DNA of 64,000 nucleotides from Jidongwangia harbinensis (GCF_020216025.1 NZ_JAIWNC010000033.1:56461-120460), one strand, 5' to 3'. Numbered from the stretch's first letter, positions 33,717-43,307 are shown. The notes: generated by a model from the sequence alone, not told the origin. Made by a program: numbers and translations.

Positions 33717-35915
33717 ATGGCCTCGTTCCTCTACCGGTTGGGCCGGTCGGCCTTCCACCGCCGGCGATGGGTCGCCGCCGCCTGGCTGGCCGTCCTGGCC
33801 GCCGCGTTGTGCGGCGCCGCCGCGCTGTCCGAGCCGACGCAGGACTCGTTCAGCATTCCGGGCACCCAGTCGCAGGAGGCGATCGACCTGCTCGCCGAGC
33901 GGTTCCCGCAGGCCTCGGCCGGCGGTGCCACCGCCCGGGTGGTGTTCGCCGCGCCCGACGGGAAGACGCTGCGCGACCCGGTGTACCGGCGGGTGGTCGA
34001 CACCGCGGTCGCCGACCTGGCGCGGGCGCCGCAGGTAGCTTCCGTCGACGACCCGTTCAGCTCCGGCGCGGTCAACGAGGCCGGCACGATCGGGTTCGCC
34101 CAGGCGACCTACCGGGTGCCCGGGGACGACGTGTCCGAGGCGGCACATGCCGCCCTGACCGGCGTGGCCGACCGGGCCCGGGCCGGCGGACTGAGCGTCG
34201 AGGTCGGCGGTGACGCCATGGCCACCGCGGACGAGCAGGGCTTCGGCGAGGTCATCGGCGTGGTGGTCGCGGCGGTGGTGCTGGTCATCACGTTCGGGTC
34301 GCTGATCGCCGCGGGGCTGCCGCTGTTGACCGCGATCCTCGGCATCGCCATCGGCATCGGCGTGATCACCGCGGCGTCCGGATTCGTCGACCTGTCTTCC
34401 GAAACGCCGACTCTGGCGCTGATGCTCGGCCTGGCCGTCGCGATCGACTACGCGCTGTTCATCGTCTCCCGGTACCGCGACGAGCTGGCCGCCGGCCGGG
34501 AGCCGCAGGAGGCCGTCGGCCGGGCGGTCGGCACCGCCGGCTCCGCGGTCGTGTTCGCCGGTCTCACCGTGATCATCGCCCTGGCCGCGCTGTCCGTCGT
34601 CGGCATCCCGTTCCTGACCCAGATGGGCCTGGCCGCCGCGTTCACCGTTGCCGTGTCGGTCGTGATCGCGTTGACCCTGTTGCCGGCGCTGCTCGGGTTC
34701 GCCGGCCGGCGGATCCGCGGCGGGCGGAAGGCCGGACTGCACACCCGCGACCCGCAGACTGGCAGCCGCACCACCCTCGGCGTGCGGTGGGCCCGGTGGA
34801 TCGCCCGCCGACCGGTAGCGGTGCTGCTGCTCGGTGTCGTCGGTCTCGGTGTGGTCGCCCTGCCCTCGCTGGACATGCGGCTGGGGCTGTCGGACGATAG
34901 CACCGCGGCCAAGGACACCACTCAGGGCAAGGCGTACGATCTGCTCTCCGAAGGGTTCGGGCCTGGTTTCAACGGGCCGCTGATCGTCGTGGTGGACGCG
35001 GGCAGCGGGGCGGCGCGGCAGGCCGCCGCGCAGGTGGCGACGCGGATCCGCGGCATCGACGATGTCGGCGCGGTCGGCGAGCCGGCGGTCAACCAGGCCG
35101 GCGACACCGCCATACTCACCGTCGTCCCGGACAGCGGCCCCAGCACCGAAGCGACCAAGGATCTGGTCCGGGCGATCCGGCAGCAGGACGGCGTGGTGCC
35201 CGGCGCGGCCATCGCCGTCACCGGCCTGACCGCCATCAACATCGACATCTCGGCCAAGCTGGGTGACGCGCTGATTCCGTACCTCGCGGTCGTGGTCGGC
35301 CTCGCGTTCATCCTGCTCATGTTGGTGTTCCGGTCCCTGCTGGTGCCCCTGAAGGCAACCGCTGGGTTCCTGCTCAGCGTCGCGGCCACCTTCGGTGCGG
35401 TGGTGGCGGTCTTCCAGAAGGGGTGGTTCGCCGGCGCGCTCGGTGTCGACCAGGTCGGACCGATCACCAGCTTCCTTCCGATCATCCTGATCGGCATCGT
35501 GTTCGGCCTGGCGATGGACTACCAGGTCTTCCTGGTGACCCGGATGCGCGAGGAGTTCGTCCACGGCGTCGCAGCCCGACCTGCGGTGATCGCCGGGTTC
35601 GGGCACGGCGCCCGGGTCGTCACCGCCGCCGCGATCATCATGATCAGCGTGTTCTCCGGGTTCATCCTCGCCCCGGACGCGATCATCAAGTCGATCGGGT
35701 TCGCGCTGGGTATCGCGGTGCTGTTCGACGCGCTGATCGTCCGCATGACCATCGTGCCGGCCGCCATGACGCTGCTGGGCGCGTCGGCCTGGTGGCTGCC
35801 GCGCTGGCTGGACAAGCTCCTGCCTGATGTGGACGTCGAGGGCGAGAAGCTGCGTCGCCGCCTCGACGACGCACCCGAGTCGGCTCGGTCCGTACCCGTA
35901 CGTGTACCGGCCTGA
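33717..35915 (+). CDS. MMPL-family RND exporter
   Basis: A 732-residue transporter with the MMPL plan: one helix (15-35), an extracytoplasmic domain, five or six helices (about 175-340), a cytoplasmic loop, one helix (about 365), a second periplasmic domain and five helices (about 520-690). Conserved helix motifs include the Asp-Tyr pairs LAVAIDYALFIVSRYRDEL and GLAMDYQVFLVTRMREEF, which relay protons. Members export lipids, siderophores or drugs. ATG 33717 follows AGGAGA. The divergent kinase and shared operators suggest control by the adjacent two-component system. Confidence 0.93.
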   Translation: MASFLYRLGRSAFHRRRWVAAAWLAVLAAALCGAAALSEPTQDSFSIPGTQSQEAIDLLAERFPQASAGGATARVVFAAPDGKTLRDPVYRRVVDTAVADLARAPQVASVDDPFSSGAVNEAGTIGFAQATYRVPGDDVSEAAHAALTGVADRARAGGLSVEVGGDAMATADEQGFGEVIGVVVAAVVLVITFGSLIAAGLPLLTAILGIAIGIGVITAASGFVDLSSETPTLALMLGLAVAIDYALFIVSRYRDELAAGREPQEAVGRAVGTAGSAVVFAGLTVIIALAALSVVGIPFLTQMGLAAAFTVAVSVVIALTLLPALLGFAGRRIRGGRKAGLHTRDPQTGSRTTLGVRWARWIARRPVAVLLLGVVGLGVVALPSLDMRLGLSDDSTAAKDTTQGKAYDLLSEGFGPGFNGPLIVVVDAGSGAARQAAAQVATRIRGIDDVGAVGEPAVNQAGDTAILTVVPDSGPSTEATKDLVRAIRQQDGVVPGAAIAVTGLTAINIDISAKLGDALIPYLAVVVGLAFILLMLVFRSLLVPLKATAGFLLSVAATFGAVVAVFQKGWFAGALGVDQVGPITSFLPIILIGIVFGLAMDYQVFLVTRMREEFVHGVAARPAVIAGFGHGARVVTAAAIIMISVFSGFILAPDAIIKSIGFALGIAVLFDALIVRMTIVPAAMTLLGASAWWLPRWLDKLLPDVDVEGEKLRRRLDDAPESARSVPVRVPA

Positions 35916-35929
35916 CGGCATTTCATCCC

Positions 35930-35973
35930 GCACCGGGAGCCGCCCGGACGGGAGCGGTGGTGGCTCCCGGTGC
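35930..35973 (+). terminator. Hairpin terminator after the MMPL gene
   Basis: GCACCGGGAGCC at 35930-35941 pairs perfectly with GGCTCCCGGTGC at 35962-35973 across a 20-base loop, starting 15 bases after the MMPL stop. No U-tract. Confidence 0.55.
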
Positions 35974-35994
35974 GGTGCGGCCGGAGCGGCCGAT

Positions 35995-36028
35995 GAGACT
36001 CTCATGATATAAGAGTCTCATATAAGAG
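35995..36028. promoter_or_regulatory. Palindromic operator with AT-rich promoter
   Basis: GAGACTCT and AGAGTCTC (8-base perfect arms, 9-base spacer) are followed by a second ATATAAGAG, repeating the one inside the palindrome. The AT-rich patch stands out in this GC-rich DNA. It lies upstream of the NTF2-like gene and looks like a repressor-controlled promoter. The regulator is unknown; the TetR gene at 38691 is one candidate. Confidence 0.6.
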
Positions 36029-36103
36029 ATCCTTATGGCGCCATGGCAAGATTCGACGCGCGGCTGGCCCGCTCGGCGCCCCACCCCGATCAGGAGAGAT
36101 GCC

Positions 36104-36604
36104 TTGCTGTCCGACACCCATCCGAACGCCTTGTGGCTGGCCGAGCTGTACCGAGGCGGCGCTGCGATCACGGCCGATCCGAACCTCGGCGAGGACGAGC
36201 GGCTCCGACGGCAACAGGAGCAAGTCAGTGAAGTGATGAAGCGGATGTCCCCGGACTTCGTGATCCATACCGGCGGCGTGCGTCTGGCGGCGACCGGGGG
36301 GATGGACTTCCTGCGCCGCTACACGAAACGGCGGGCGGGTCTCGCCGACGCCAACGTCGAGCCCCTCGAGTTCGACCAGATCCTCGCCGACGACCATTAC
36401 GGCATCGTTCACGGGAGGTTCCGCACGTCGCGCGGCGACCGGGTATGGACTCGCGTCGGCATGGGCGCGTGGCGCTTCGAGGACGGCGTGGCCGTCGAGC
36501 ACTGGGAGCTCTCGGACGGACCGGCGTGGGACGAGTTCTTCCTGGCCGGCGATCCGGCGGCGTTCACCGGGTCGGCGCAGGAATTCTGGATGCACGGCGT
36601 CTGA
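36104..36604 (+). CDS. NTF2-like (SnoaL-type) protein
   Basis: A 166-residue protein if the TTG at 36104 is used. AGGAGA lies nine bases upstream, while the alternative ATG at 36035 has no ribosome binding site and gives an odd Arg/Pro lead. The fold is the cone-shaped NTF2/SnoaL type: an N-terminal helix (ELYRGGAAITADP), then strands around a pocket (DDHYGIVHGRFRTSRGDRVW, EDGVAVEHWELSDG) with a C-terminal Phe-rich helix. Such proteins are isomerases, hydrolases or ligand binders; which one cannot be told. It is next to a palindromic operator. Confidence 0.75.
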   Translation: MLSDTHPNALWLAELYRGGAAITADPNLGEDERLRRQQEQVSEVMKRMSPDFVIHTGGVRLAATGGMDFLRRYTKRRAGLADANVEPLEFDQILADDHYGIVHGRFRTSRGDRVWTRVGMGAWRFEDGVAVEHWELSDGPAWDEFFLAGDPAAFTGSAQEFWMHGV

Positions 36605-36744
36605 CCGCGCGACCCGGTCCGCTGCGGTGGCGGGCCTCGACGCAGGCGGCCGGCCGGCGGCCGGATTGACGAATCCGCCCGATTCTCGGCGAGCAGTGCC
36701 GGAACTCCTTGTAGCTGGACGCTGGCGCGGCTATGGTTCCTTGG

Positions 36745-36760
36745 TGATAGAGATTTATCA
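36745..36760. promoter_or_regulatory. Short inverted repeat upstream of the RraA-family gene
   Basis: TGATAGAGATTTATCA has 5-base perfect arms (TGATA/TATCA) in an AT-rich patch 21 bases upstream of ATG 36781. It could be a promoter or operator; the evidence is weak. Confidence 0.4.
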
Positions 36761-36780
36761 TTTAAGGATGGAGTTTCACG

Positions 36781-37440
36781 ATGTACATCGCTGCGGCGAC
36801 CGACAGGGTGTCCATCGCTCCGAGCTGGCCGCGCGCGGCAGTGGCGGAGATCCGCCGTCTGGGGGAGGTGCCGGCCGCCAACGTCGGTGACGCACTGCAG
36901 CGGATGTCCGTGATGGACGGCGGCATCCGGAGGTTCGCCGGGAGCGCCGCGCTGCTGGGGAACGCCCTGACGGTGGACGTGCGGTCGGGTGACAACCTGG
37001 CCATCCACCGAGCGCTCGACGAAGCCCGGCCGGGCGATGTCCTGGTCGTCAACGGACACGGCGACCTGACGCGCGCGTTGATCGGCGACCTCATCGGCGA
37101 GATCATGGTCAACGGCGGGGTTGCCGGCGCAGTGGTCGACGGTGCGGTCCGCGACGTCCGGGCCCTGTCCGAGATGGGACTGGCAGTCTATGCGCGGGCG
37201 GTCACCCCGGCCGGGCCGTTCAAGGACGGGCCGGGGGCCATCGGTGTCCCGGTGGCGGTCGGCGGGGTGGTGGTGGCGGCGGGTGACGTGCTCGTCGGCG
37301 ACTCCGACGGCGTCGTCGTCGTGCCGCGGCACCGGGTGCCGGAGGTCGTCGACGCGGTCGACGGGATCGGTGCGAACGAGGAGGCGCTGCGGCGGCGCAT
37401 CCTCGCCGCGCGCCCCGGCCGTACGGTGGTGGATCGATGA
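36781..37440 (+). CDS. RraA-family protein (HMG aldolase/demethylmenaquinone-methyltransferase-like)
   Basis: A 219-residue protein of the RraA fold. The signature stretch is GDVLVVNGHGDLTRALIGDL, NGGVAGAVVDGAVRD (with the Arg-Asp pair that binds substrate and metal) and GVPVAVGGVVVAAGDVLVGD. Catalytic members cleave 4-hydroxy-4-methyl-2-oxoglutarate or decarboxylate oxaloacetate; others inhibit RNase E. Position next to an aminotransferase favours the metabolic role. ATG 36781 follows GGAG. Its stop overlaps the next start (ATGA). Confidence 0.85.
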   Translation: MYIAAATDRVSIAPSWPRAAVAEIRRLGEVPAANVGDALQRMSVMDGGIRRFAGSAALLGNALTVDVRSGDNLAIHRALDEARPGDVLVVNGHGDLTRALIGDLIGEIMVNGGVAGAVVDGAVRDVRALSEMGLAVYARAVTPAGPFKDGPGAIGVPVAVGGVVVAAGDVLVGDSDGVVVVPRHRVPEVVDAVDGIGANEEALRRRILAARPGRTVVDR

Positions 37441-38585
37441 CCGCGGTGCTGCCCGCTCGCCGGATCGACGAACTGCGCCGCTTCTCGCGGCGTCCGGCCC
37501 TCACCCCGGCCCCGCCGGGGGCCGTTTCGCTCGCCATGGGCGAGCCCGACTTCCCGACACCGCCGCCGGTGATCGAGGCGGCCGAGGCGGCCGTGCGCTC
37601 GGGGAAGACCCACTACGCCGACCAGAAGGGTCTGCGGGAACTGCGCGCTGCGCTCGCGTCCCGGCTGCCGGCGTACCCCGGTCGGGCCTGGAGCGCGGAC
37701 GACGTCGTCGTCACCCACGGCGCCACCGGTGCGCTGGCAGCGGTCGTGCTCGCGATGGTCGGCCCGGGCGACCGCGTGGTCATCCCGGAACCCGCCTACT
37801 CGCTTTACGCCGACCTGGTCGTCCTCGCCGGCGGCACCGTGGATTTCGTCCCGCTCGGCCGGGACCTGCACTGGGACCTCGACGCGTTGGCCGCCGCGCT
37901 TCCCGGCGCCACCATGATGATCTTCTCGAACCCGTCGAACCCCACCGGCATCGTGCACCGGAAGCGGGAGCTCGAGGCGCTCGGGGAGCTTCTCGACGGC
38001 TCCGACGTGCTGGTGGTCAGCGACGAGGCGTACCACCGGTTGGTCTACCCGGGACATGAGGCGATCTCGGCGCTGGCGATCGAATCGTTGCGCGACCGGA
38101 CGGTGTACGTGCAGACGTTCTCCAAGACGTACGCGATGACCGGCTGGCGGGTGGGGTACCTGACCGGGCCGCGCGACGCGGTGGATGCGGCGGCTCACGT
38201 GCACCGGACCCTCAACGGTTCGGTGAACACGGCGGTCCAGCACGCGGCCCTCGCCGCCCTCGACCTGCCGGACAACATCGTGGACACCATGGTCGACACG
38301 TACCGGCGGCGTCGCGAGCTGGTGATCGCGCACCTGTCGGACGTACCCGGCCTGCATCTGGTCCCGCCGGAGGGCGCGTTCTACGCATTCCTCCGCTACG
38401 CCGCAGCTCGTCCCTCCGAGGTGATCGCCCGCGAGCTCGCCGAACGCAAGGTGCTGGTCCGGGCCGGCGCGGAATACGGACCCTCGGGTGAGGGGCACAT
38501 CAGGATCTCGTTCGCGGCCGCCGAGGACGATCTGCGGACCGGGCTGGCCCGCATCGTCGGTCACCTCGGCGCCGCGAAACCCTGA
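37437..38585 (+). CDS. Class I/II PLP-dependent aminotransferase
   Basis: A 382-residue fold-type I aminotransferase, subgroup I-alpha like aspartate aminotransferases. It shows GEPDFPTP near residue 36, the NPSNPTG loop, SDEAYHRLVYPG (PLP-N1 Asp), the Schiff-base Lys230 in QTFSKTYAMTGWRVGY, and Arg in HIRISFAA for the substrate carboxylate. It is translationally coupled to the RraA-family gene, so the two may act on the same keto acid: transamination to an alpha-keto acid, then aldol cleavage or decarboxylation (inference). The substrate is unknown. Confidence 0.92.
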   Translation: MTAVLPARRIDELRRFSRRPALTPAPPGAVSLAMGEPDFPTPPPVIEAAEAAVRSGKTHYADQKGLRELRAALASRLPAYPGRAWSADDVVVTHGATGALAAVVLAMVGPGDRVVIPEPAYSLYADLVVLAGGTVDFVPLGRDLHWDLDALAAALPGATMMIFSNPSNPTGIVHRKRELEALGELLDGSDVLVVSDEAYHRLVYPGHEAISALAIESLRDRTVYVQTFSKTYAMTGWRVGYLTGPRDAVDAAAHVHRTLNGSVNTAVQHAALAALDLPDNIVDTMVDTYRRRRELVIAHLSDVPGLHLVPPEGAFYAFLRYAAARPSEVIARELAERKVLVRAGAEYGPSGEGHIRISFAAAEDDLRTGLARIVGHLGAAKP

Positions 38586-38690
38586 ACGGGGTGGAGCATG
38601 CGCCGCGTACCGCACACGTCCGAGCGGTGGAACGTACCGTGATCGCAGGCGCTACTCTTTGCCTGCACTTCTACGAGGCGGAGGGGGCCC

Positions 38691-39308
38691 GTGACCGACC
38701 GGCAGGCCGTCCCACCTGGGGGGCGAAAGTTGCGCAGTGACACCCGCCGCAACCGCCGGCGCCTCCTCGAAGCCGTCGGTGAGCTGGCCCGGGAAGCGCC
38801 CGACGAGCTCACCATGCAGGCGGTCGCGTCCCGCGCGGAGATCGGCCCGGCCACCGCCTACCGGTACTTCTCCTCGATGGACGAGGTGCTCGCGGCCTAT
38901 GTGCTCAGCGTCGTCGAGGAGCTCCGCGATTTCACCGCGACGTCGACCGCGCAGGGGCGGCCGCTCTTCGACGCCGTCCTGGACAAGTGGGCCGACCTTC
39001 TCGCCGAGCACGGCCCGGCGCTGGTTCAGCTCCGGTCCCGCCGGGGCTACCTGGAACGGCTCCACGACGGGAACGAGATCATCGCCGCCATGCGGGACGC
39101 CTGGGGCGAGCCCGTGCGGGTACTCCTCGACGACCTCGGGCTCCCGCCGGAGATGTTCGAGTACGCCCTGTTCCTCAACAACATGATCTTCGACCCGCGC
39201 GAGGTCCAGGACCTGCTGCGCGAAGGACGCCTACCCCGCCGGGAGGTCATCACCCGGCTGACCGAGGCGTACTGCGGTGCCTTGCGCGGGTGGGCACGGG
39301 TCGGCTGA
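38691..39308 (+). CDS. TetR-family transcriptional regulator
   Basis: A 205-residue protein. The N-terminal helix-turn-helix (about 18-62; SDTRRNRRRLLEAVGELARE, MQAVASRAEIGPATAYRYFS) is followed by a helical ligand domain (FLNNMIFDPREVQDLLREGR). GTG 38691 is chosen with GGAGG upstream. It stands between the aminotransferase and the five-gene DUF3500 operon and may govern one or both; no operator matching it was proven. Confidence 0.9.
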   Translation: MTDRQAVPPGGRKLRSDTRRNRRRLLEAVGELAREAPDELTMQAVASRAEIGPATAYRYFSSMDEVLAAYVLSVVEELRDFTATSTAQGRPLFDAVLDKWADLLAEHGPALVQLRSRRGYLERLHDGNEIIAAMRDAWGEPVRVLLDDLGLPPEMFEYALFLNNMIFDPREVQDLLREGRLPRREVITRLTEAYCGALRGWARVG

Positions 39309-39598
39309 CCGCTCCCCGCACGGCCTGCCCGCCTGTACCTGACCGCCGCAGATAGTCGCGCCCGGCGGGGCGTGGCCGTATCCGTGCCCGTCGTCGGATC
39401 GCGTCGCGGCGAATGGACGGCATGCTGCGCGGCCGTTCGCCGCACACGCATCGGTCGATCGCGAAATTCGCCGACCGCCCGCGCATTCCCTAACCGGCAA
39501 AGTCGGGGCAACTCGGGCACTGGCCGATCTTGCATTATGTGATACGCTTCTCTCAAGTCATACAGTAGTTACATGTCGCCTCAGCGAGTGGAGCAGCG
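39309..39598. promoter_or_regulatory. Promoter region of the DUF3500 operon
   Basis: About 290 bases with no gene. An AT-rich patch at about 39525-39575 (TTGCATTATGTGATACGC, CAAGTCATACAGTAGT) is the likely promoter of the downstream operon. An imperfect repeat (TGTGATAC/GTCATACA) could be a regulator site. No consensus spacing is seen. Confidence 0.4.
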
Positions 39599-40780
39599 GT
39601 GGCAGTGCGACAAGAGAAATCCGAAGCCGAACCCGCCGGTTCAGCAGGGCCGGCCGACGCCGGCCGTGAGGTCGCGAACCGGATGGCGGAGGCGGCCCGG
39701 GCGTGGCTGGACTCCCTGGACGTGGACCAGCGCATGGTCGCGGTCGGACGGCGGCCGGGCGCCGACGCCGGAGCGGAGGCGGAACGCGCCCGCTGGTTCT
39801 ACACGCCGACCGATCACGGCGGCCTGACGTTTCACCAGCAGCGCCCCGCCCAGCACCGGTTGGTGATGCAACTGGTCGCGAGCGGACTGTCGGCGGCCGG
39901 GTACACCACCGTTGCCACCGTGCTCGGCCTGGAGAACGTGCTCGACCGCGTCGAGTGCTTCTCGGTGAACTGGGGTAGGGAACGGACCCGCGATCCGGGC
40001 ATGTACTACCTGCGGGTCTTCGGCGAGCCGGGCGGACGGCAGCCGTGGGGATGGCGGTTCGGCGGCCACCACGTCTCGATCAACAACCTCGTGGTGGACG
40101 GGCGGGTCGCCGCCACCACGCCGTGCTTCCTGGGTGCCGACCCGGCCGGGTCACCGTTGCTGGGCGGCGCGACGTTGCGCCCGCTCGGGACGGCCGAGGA
40201 CCTGGCCCGCGAGCTGGTCCGGTCCCTGTGCCCCGAATTGGCCACTCGCGCGGTGCTGCTGTCCCGGGCGCCGAACGACATCGTGGCGGGCAACAGCGCC
40301 CGGATCGACGACCGCGTGGTCAGACGCGGCGAGCTATGGCGCCCCGGCCCGTACCTTCCGGACCGTGCCGAGCACCCGGCCACGGGCCTCGAAGGCACGG
40401 ACCGCCGAGCGCTGGCTTTCACCCCGGCGCCCAAAGGCGTGCCGGGCGCCGAACTCGACGCCGCGCAGCGAGAGCTGCTGCGTGCTCTGCTGGGCACCTA
40501 CCTCGACCGCGTCCCGGACGGGGTGTCCCCGCTGCCCCGCTACGACGATCCGGCAGCGCTGGACGCCGTGCACCTGGCCTGGGCGGGTTCGACGAGGGCG
40601 GGCGAACCGCACTACTACCGCCTGCAGGGCCCGCGGTTGCTCATCGAGTGGACAAATGTCCACCGCGGCGCCAACCACGCGCACGCCGTGTGGCGGGACC
40701 CGGAGACCGACTTCGGCGGTGATGTCCTGGCCGCCCACCACGCCGCCCACCACACCACACCGGAACGGAACGGAAAGTGA
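39599..40780 (+). CDS. DUF3500-domain protein
   Basis: A 393-residue protein whose core (about 30-340) matches DUF3500: WFYTPTDHGGLTFHQQRPAQ, YYLRVFGEPGGRQPWGWRFG, GHHVSINNLVVDG and a late W-x-N-x-HRGANHAHAVWRDP. The His-rich sequence GHHVSIN and the C-terminal HHAAHHTT could bind metal. Function unknown for the family. It starts at GTG 39599 and overlaps the next gene, heading a five-gene coupled operon. Confidence 0.8.
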   Translation: MAVRQEKSEAEPAGSAGPADAGREVANRMAEAARAWLDSLDVDQRMVAVGRRPGADAGAEAERARWFYTPTDHGGLTFHQQRPAQHRLVMQLVASGLSAAGYTTVATVLGLENVLDRVECFSVNWGRERTRDPGMYYLRVFGEPGGRQPWGWRFGGHHVSINNLVVDGRVAATTPCFLGADPAGSPLLGGATLRPLGTAEDLARELVRSLCPELATRAVLLSRAPNDIVAGNSARIDDRVVRRGELWRPGPYLPDRAEHPATGLEGTDRRALAFTPAPKGVPGAELDAAQRELLRALLGTYLDRVPDGVSPLPRYDDPAALDAVHLAWAGSTRAGEPHYYRLQGPRLLIEWTNVHRGANHAHAVWRDPETDFGGDVLAAHHAAHHTTPERNGK

Positions 40781-42594
40781 CGTACATGGCCCGTCAGCAG
40801 CCGGCGATCGATCCCTTCCCGCACCCGACGCGGCCCACGCTCCGCGGATCCTTCGGCATGAGCGCGTCGACGCATTGGCTGGCTTCCGCGACGGCCCAGT
40901 CCGTGCTGGAGCGGGGTGGCAACGCGTTCGACGCGGCCACCGCGGGGGCCTTCGTGCTGCACGTGGCCGAACCGCACCTCAACGGGCCGGGCGGTGATCT
41001 CGTCGCCGTACTCGCCACCGCGGCGAACCCGTCTCCGCTCGTGCTGGCGGGGCAGGGGCACGCTCCGCGGGGCGCCACGATCGAGCACTTCCGGGCCGAA
41101 GGACTGGACCACGTACCCGGCGCGGGCGCCTTGGCCGCCGCCGTCCCGGGCGCCGTCGACTCCTGGCTCTGGCTGCTCGCCGAGTTCGGCACCTGGGAGC
41201 TCGCCGACGTCCTGGCCTACGCGATCGACTACGCGGAGCGCGGGGTCCCGGTCATGCCGCAACTGGCGCGGGTCCTGGCCACGGTCGAGGACCTCTTCCG
41301 GACGCACTGGCCGACGTCGTACGCGCTCTGGATGCCGCAGGGAAAGATCCCGCAGCCGTACGACGCCATCGTGAACACCGCGTACGCCCGTACCCTGCGC
41401 AGGCTGGTCGCCGCGGGTGTCGGCGCTTCCCGAACCGCACGGATCCACTCCGCGCGGCGCACCTGGCGAACGGGCTTCGTGGCCAGCGCCGTGGCGGAAT
41501 TCGCCGCCATACCGCATCGGCATTCGTCCGGCACGGACCACGCCGGAGTGATCACCGCCGCCGACTTCACCGACTTCGTCCCCTCCCTCGAGCCCGCGGT
41601 CACCGCCGAGTTCCGGGGCACCACGGTGGCGAAGGCGGGCCTGTGGTCCCAGGGCCCCGTGCTGCTGCAGGCCCTCACCATGCTCGACCATTTCGACGAC
41701 GAGCAGATCGATCCATCGACTGCTGCAGGTATCCACACGATCACCGAGGCATTGAAGCTGGCCATGGCCGACCGGGAGGCGTTCTACGGGCATCGAGACC
41801 CGGCGGACGCGGAGTCGGTGGTGCGCCGTCTGCTGTCCCACGGGTACGGCAAGGAGCGCGCCGGCCTGATCGGCCCGGACGCATCGACCGAATTCCGGCC
41901 CGGTGGCATCGGCATCACACCGTACATCCCGCCGCTGCGCACCGATCGGCACGCCGTCTGGAGCGACGGAGCGGGGGAACCCACCGTGCAACAGACGGGG
42001 GAGACCCGGGGCGACACCTGCCACATCGACGTCGTCGACCGCTGGGGGAACATCATCTCCGCCACCCCGTCGGGCGGGTGGCTCCAGTCGTCCCCCGCCG
42101 TGCCGGACCTCGGTTTCGCGCTGGGCACCCGGCTCCAGATGACATGGCTGGACCCTGCTGCTCCGTCGCGACTGACGCCGGGGCGGCGGCCTCGGACGAC
42201 CCTGACCCCGACCCTGCTGCTGCGCGACGGCAGGCCGGTGGCCGCGCTGGGCACACCGGGGGGTGACCAGCAGGACCAATGGCAACTGCTCTATCTGGTA
42301 CGCGCTCTCGCGTTCGACCTCGACCCGCAGGAGGCCATCGACGCGCCCGCGTTTCACACCACCGCGGTACCGAGCTCGTTCTGGCCGCGGACCTGGACGC
42401 CGGGCGGATTGGTGATCGAGGAACGAGCCGGTGAGGCGGTCGTCGAGGAGTTACGCCGACGTGGCCACGACGTGACCGTCTCCGGACCGTGGAGCCAGGG
42501 CCGGCTGTCGATCGTCACCCGGGACCCGGACAGCGGCATCCTCTGCGCGGCCGCCAATCCGCGCGGCGCCCAGGGTTATGCGGTGGGGCGATGA
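40777..42594 (+). CDS. Gamma-glutamyltransferase-family (Ntn) hydrolase
   Basis: A 605-residue protein of the GGT family, which self-cleaves before a nucleophilic Thr; here Thr414 in ETRGDTCHIDVVDRWGN. N-terminal motifs ERGGNAFDAATAGAFVL and HLNGPGGDLVAVL and the late GGDQQDQWQLLYLVRAL agree. There is no signal peptide, so unlike classical GGT it should be cytosolic; cephalosporin-acylase-like members share this. The GTG at 40777 overlaps the upstream stop; ATG 40786 is an alternative. Its place in an operon with transporters and a monooxygenase suggests hydrolysis of a gamma-glutamyl or acyl-amide conjugate (inference). Confidence 0.88.
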   Translation: MTYMARQQPAIDPFPHPTRPTLRGSFGMSASTHWLASATAQSVLERGGNAFDAATAGAFVLHVAEPHLNGPGGDLVAVLATAANPSPLVLAGQGHAPRGATIEHFRAEGLDHVPGAGALAAAVPGAVDSWLWLLAEFGTWELADVLAYAIDYAERGVPVMPQLARVLATVEDLFRTHWPTSYALWMPQGKIPQPYDAIVNTAYARTLRRLVAAGVGASRTARIHSARRTWRTGFVASAVAEFAAIPHRHSSGTDHAGVITAADFTDFVPSLEPAVTAEFRGTTVAKAGLWSQGPVLLQALTMLDHFDDEQIDPSTAAGIHTITEALKLAMADREAFYGHRDPADAESVVRRLLSHGYGKERAGLIGPDASTEFRPGGIGITPYIPPLRTDRHAVWSDGAGEPTVQQTGETRGDTCHIDVVDRWGNIISATPSGGWLQSSPAVPDLGFALGTRLQMTWLDPAAPSRLTPGRRPRTTLTPTLLLRDGRPVAALGTPGGDQQDQWQLLYLVRALAFDLDPQEAIDAPAFHTTAVPSSFWPRTWTPGGLVIEERAGEAVVEELRRRGHDVTVSGPWSQGRLSIVTRDPDSGILCAAANPRGAQGYAVGR

Positions 42595-43307
42595 ACAGTG
42601 TCGCGGACCGTACCGGTGTCCGGCTGATGCTCGCGCTCACCTTCACGACCGGCATCGTCGACGCCGTCGGGTACCTGCGCCTGGACCAGGTGTTCGCGGG
42701 CAACATGACCGGCAACGTCGTCATCCTCGGCATGGCGGCCATCGGCGACACGGATCTGACCGTGCTCGGCCCGGCTATGGCGCTGGTGTTCTTTCTCGTC
42801 GGCGCCGCCGTCGGTGGCCGGGTCCTGCGCACGGCCGGCCCGAGCTGGACCCGCCGGTGCACGGCTCTGCTGGGCGGTGTCGGACTGGTCCTGGTCGCCA
42901 CGGCGCTCGGCCTGGCCGTGGTCGGGGTGGGAGCCCTCGCCGCCCGCGCGTCGATGGCGTCGTCGCTCGCCCTGGCCATGGGGGTGCAGGCGGCGACGGC
43001 CCGCCACCTGGCCGTGAAGGACGTCACCACCGTGGTCGTCACCTCGACGCTGACCAGCCTCGCGGCAGACTCCCGGCTGGGCGCGGCCCGCGGACAACCG
43101 GCACTGCGCCGAGGCGCGGCCGTCACGCTTATCGCCGTCGGAGCAGTCACCGGGGCGGCGCTGTGCCAGCTGCACGAAGGAGTCGCGGTGGGGACGGCAG
43201 CGCTCGTCGTCCTGGCGGTGACCGGCCTCGGCCACGCATCAGCTTGCTCCGCCGGCAACGTGGCGGCGGCCCCGATCGGCCCGCGAAGGAAGGCAGAGAT
43301 TTCATGA
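42591..43307 (+). CDS. DUF1275 (YoaK-type) membrane protein
   Basis: A 238-residue polytopic protein with six or seven helices. The family motif is near the start: FTTGIVDAVGYLRL and GNMTGNVVILGMA. A second conserved stretch, AMGVQAATARHLAVKDVTTVVVTSTL, lies in the middle. The family is unassigned, perhaps transport. ATG 42591 overlaps the GGT stop, and its own stop overlaps the MFS start. Confidence 0.88.
   Translation: MNSVADRTGVRLMLALTFTTGIVDAVGYLRLDQVFAGNMTGNVVILGMAAIGDTDLTVLGPAMALVFFLVGAAVGGRVLRTAGPSWTRRCTALLGGVGLVLVATALGLAVVGVGALAARASMASSLALAMGVQAATARHLAVKDVTTVVVTSTLTSLAADSRLGAARGQPALRRGAAVTLIAVGAVTGAALCQLHEGVAVGTAALVVLAVTGLGHASACSAGNVAAAPIGPRRKAEIS

Noticed and set aside
33663..36005. 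780-codon minus-strand frame
   Set aside because: Shadow of the MMPL gene; Asp/His/Gly-rich with no domain.
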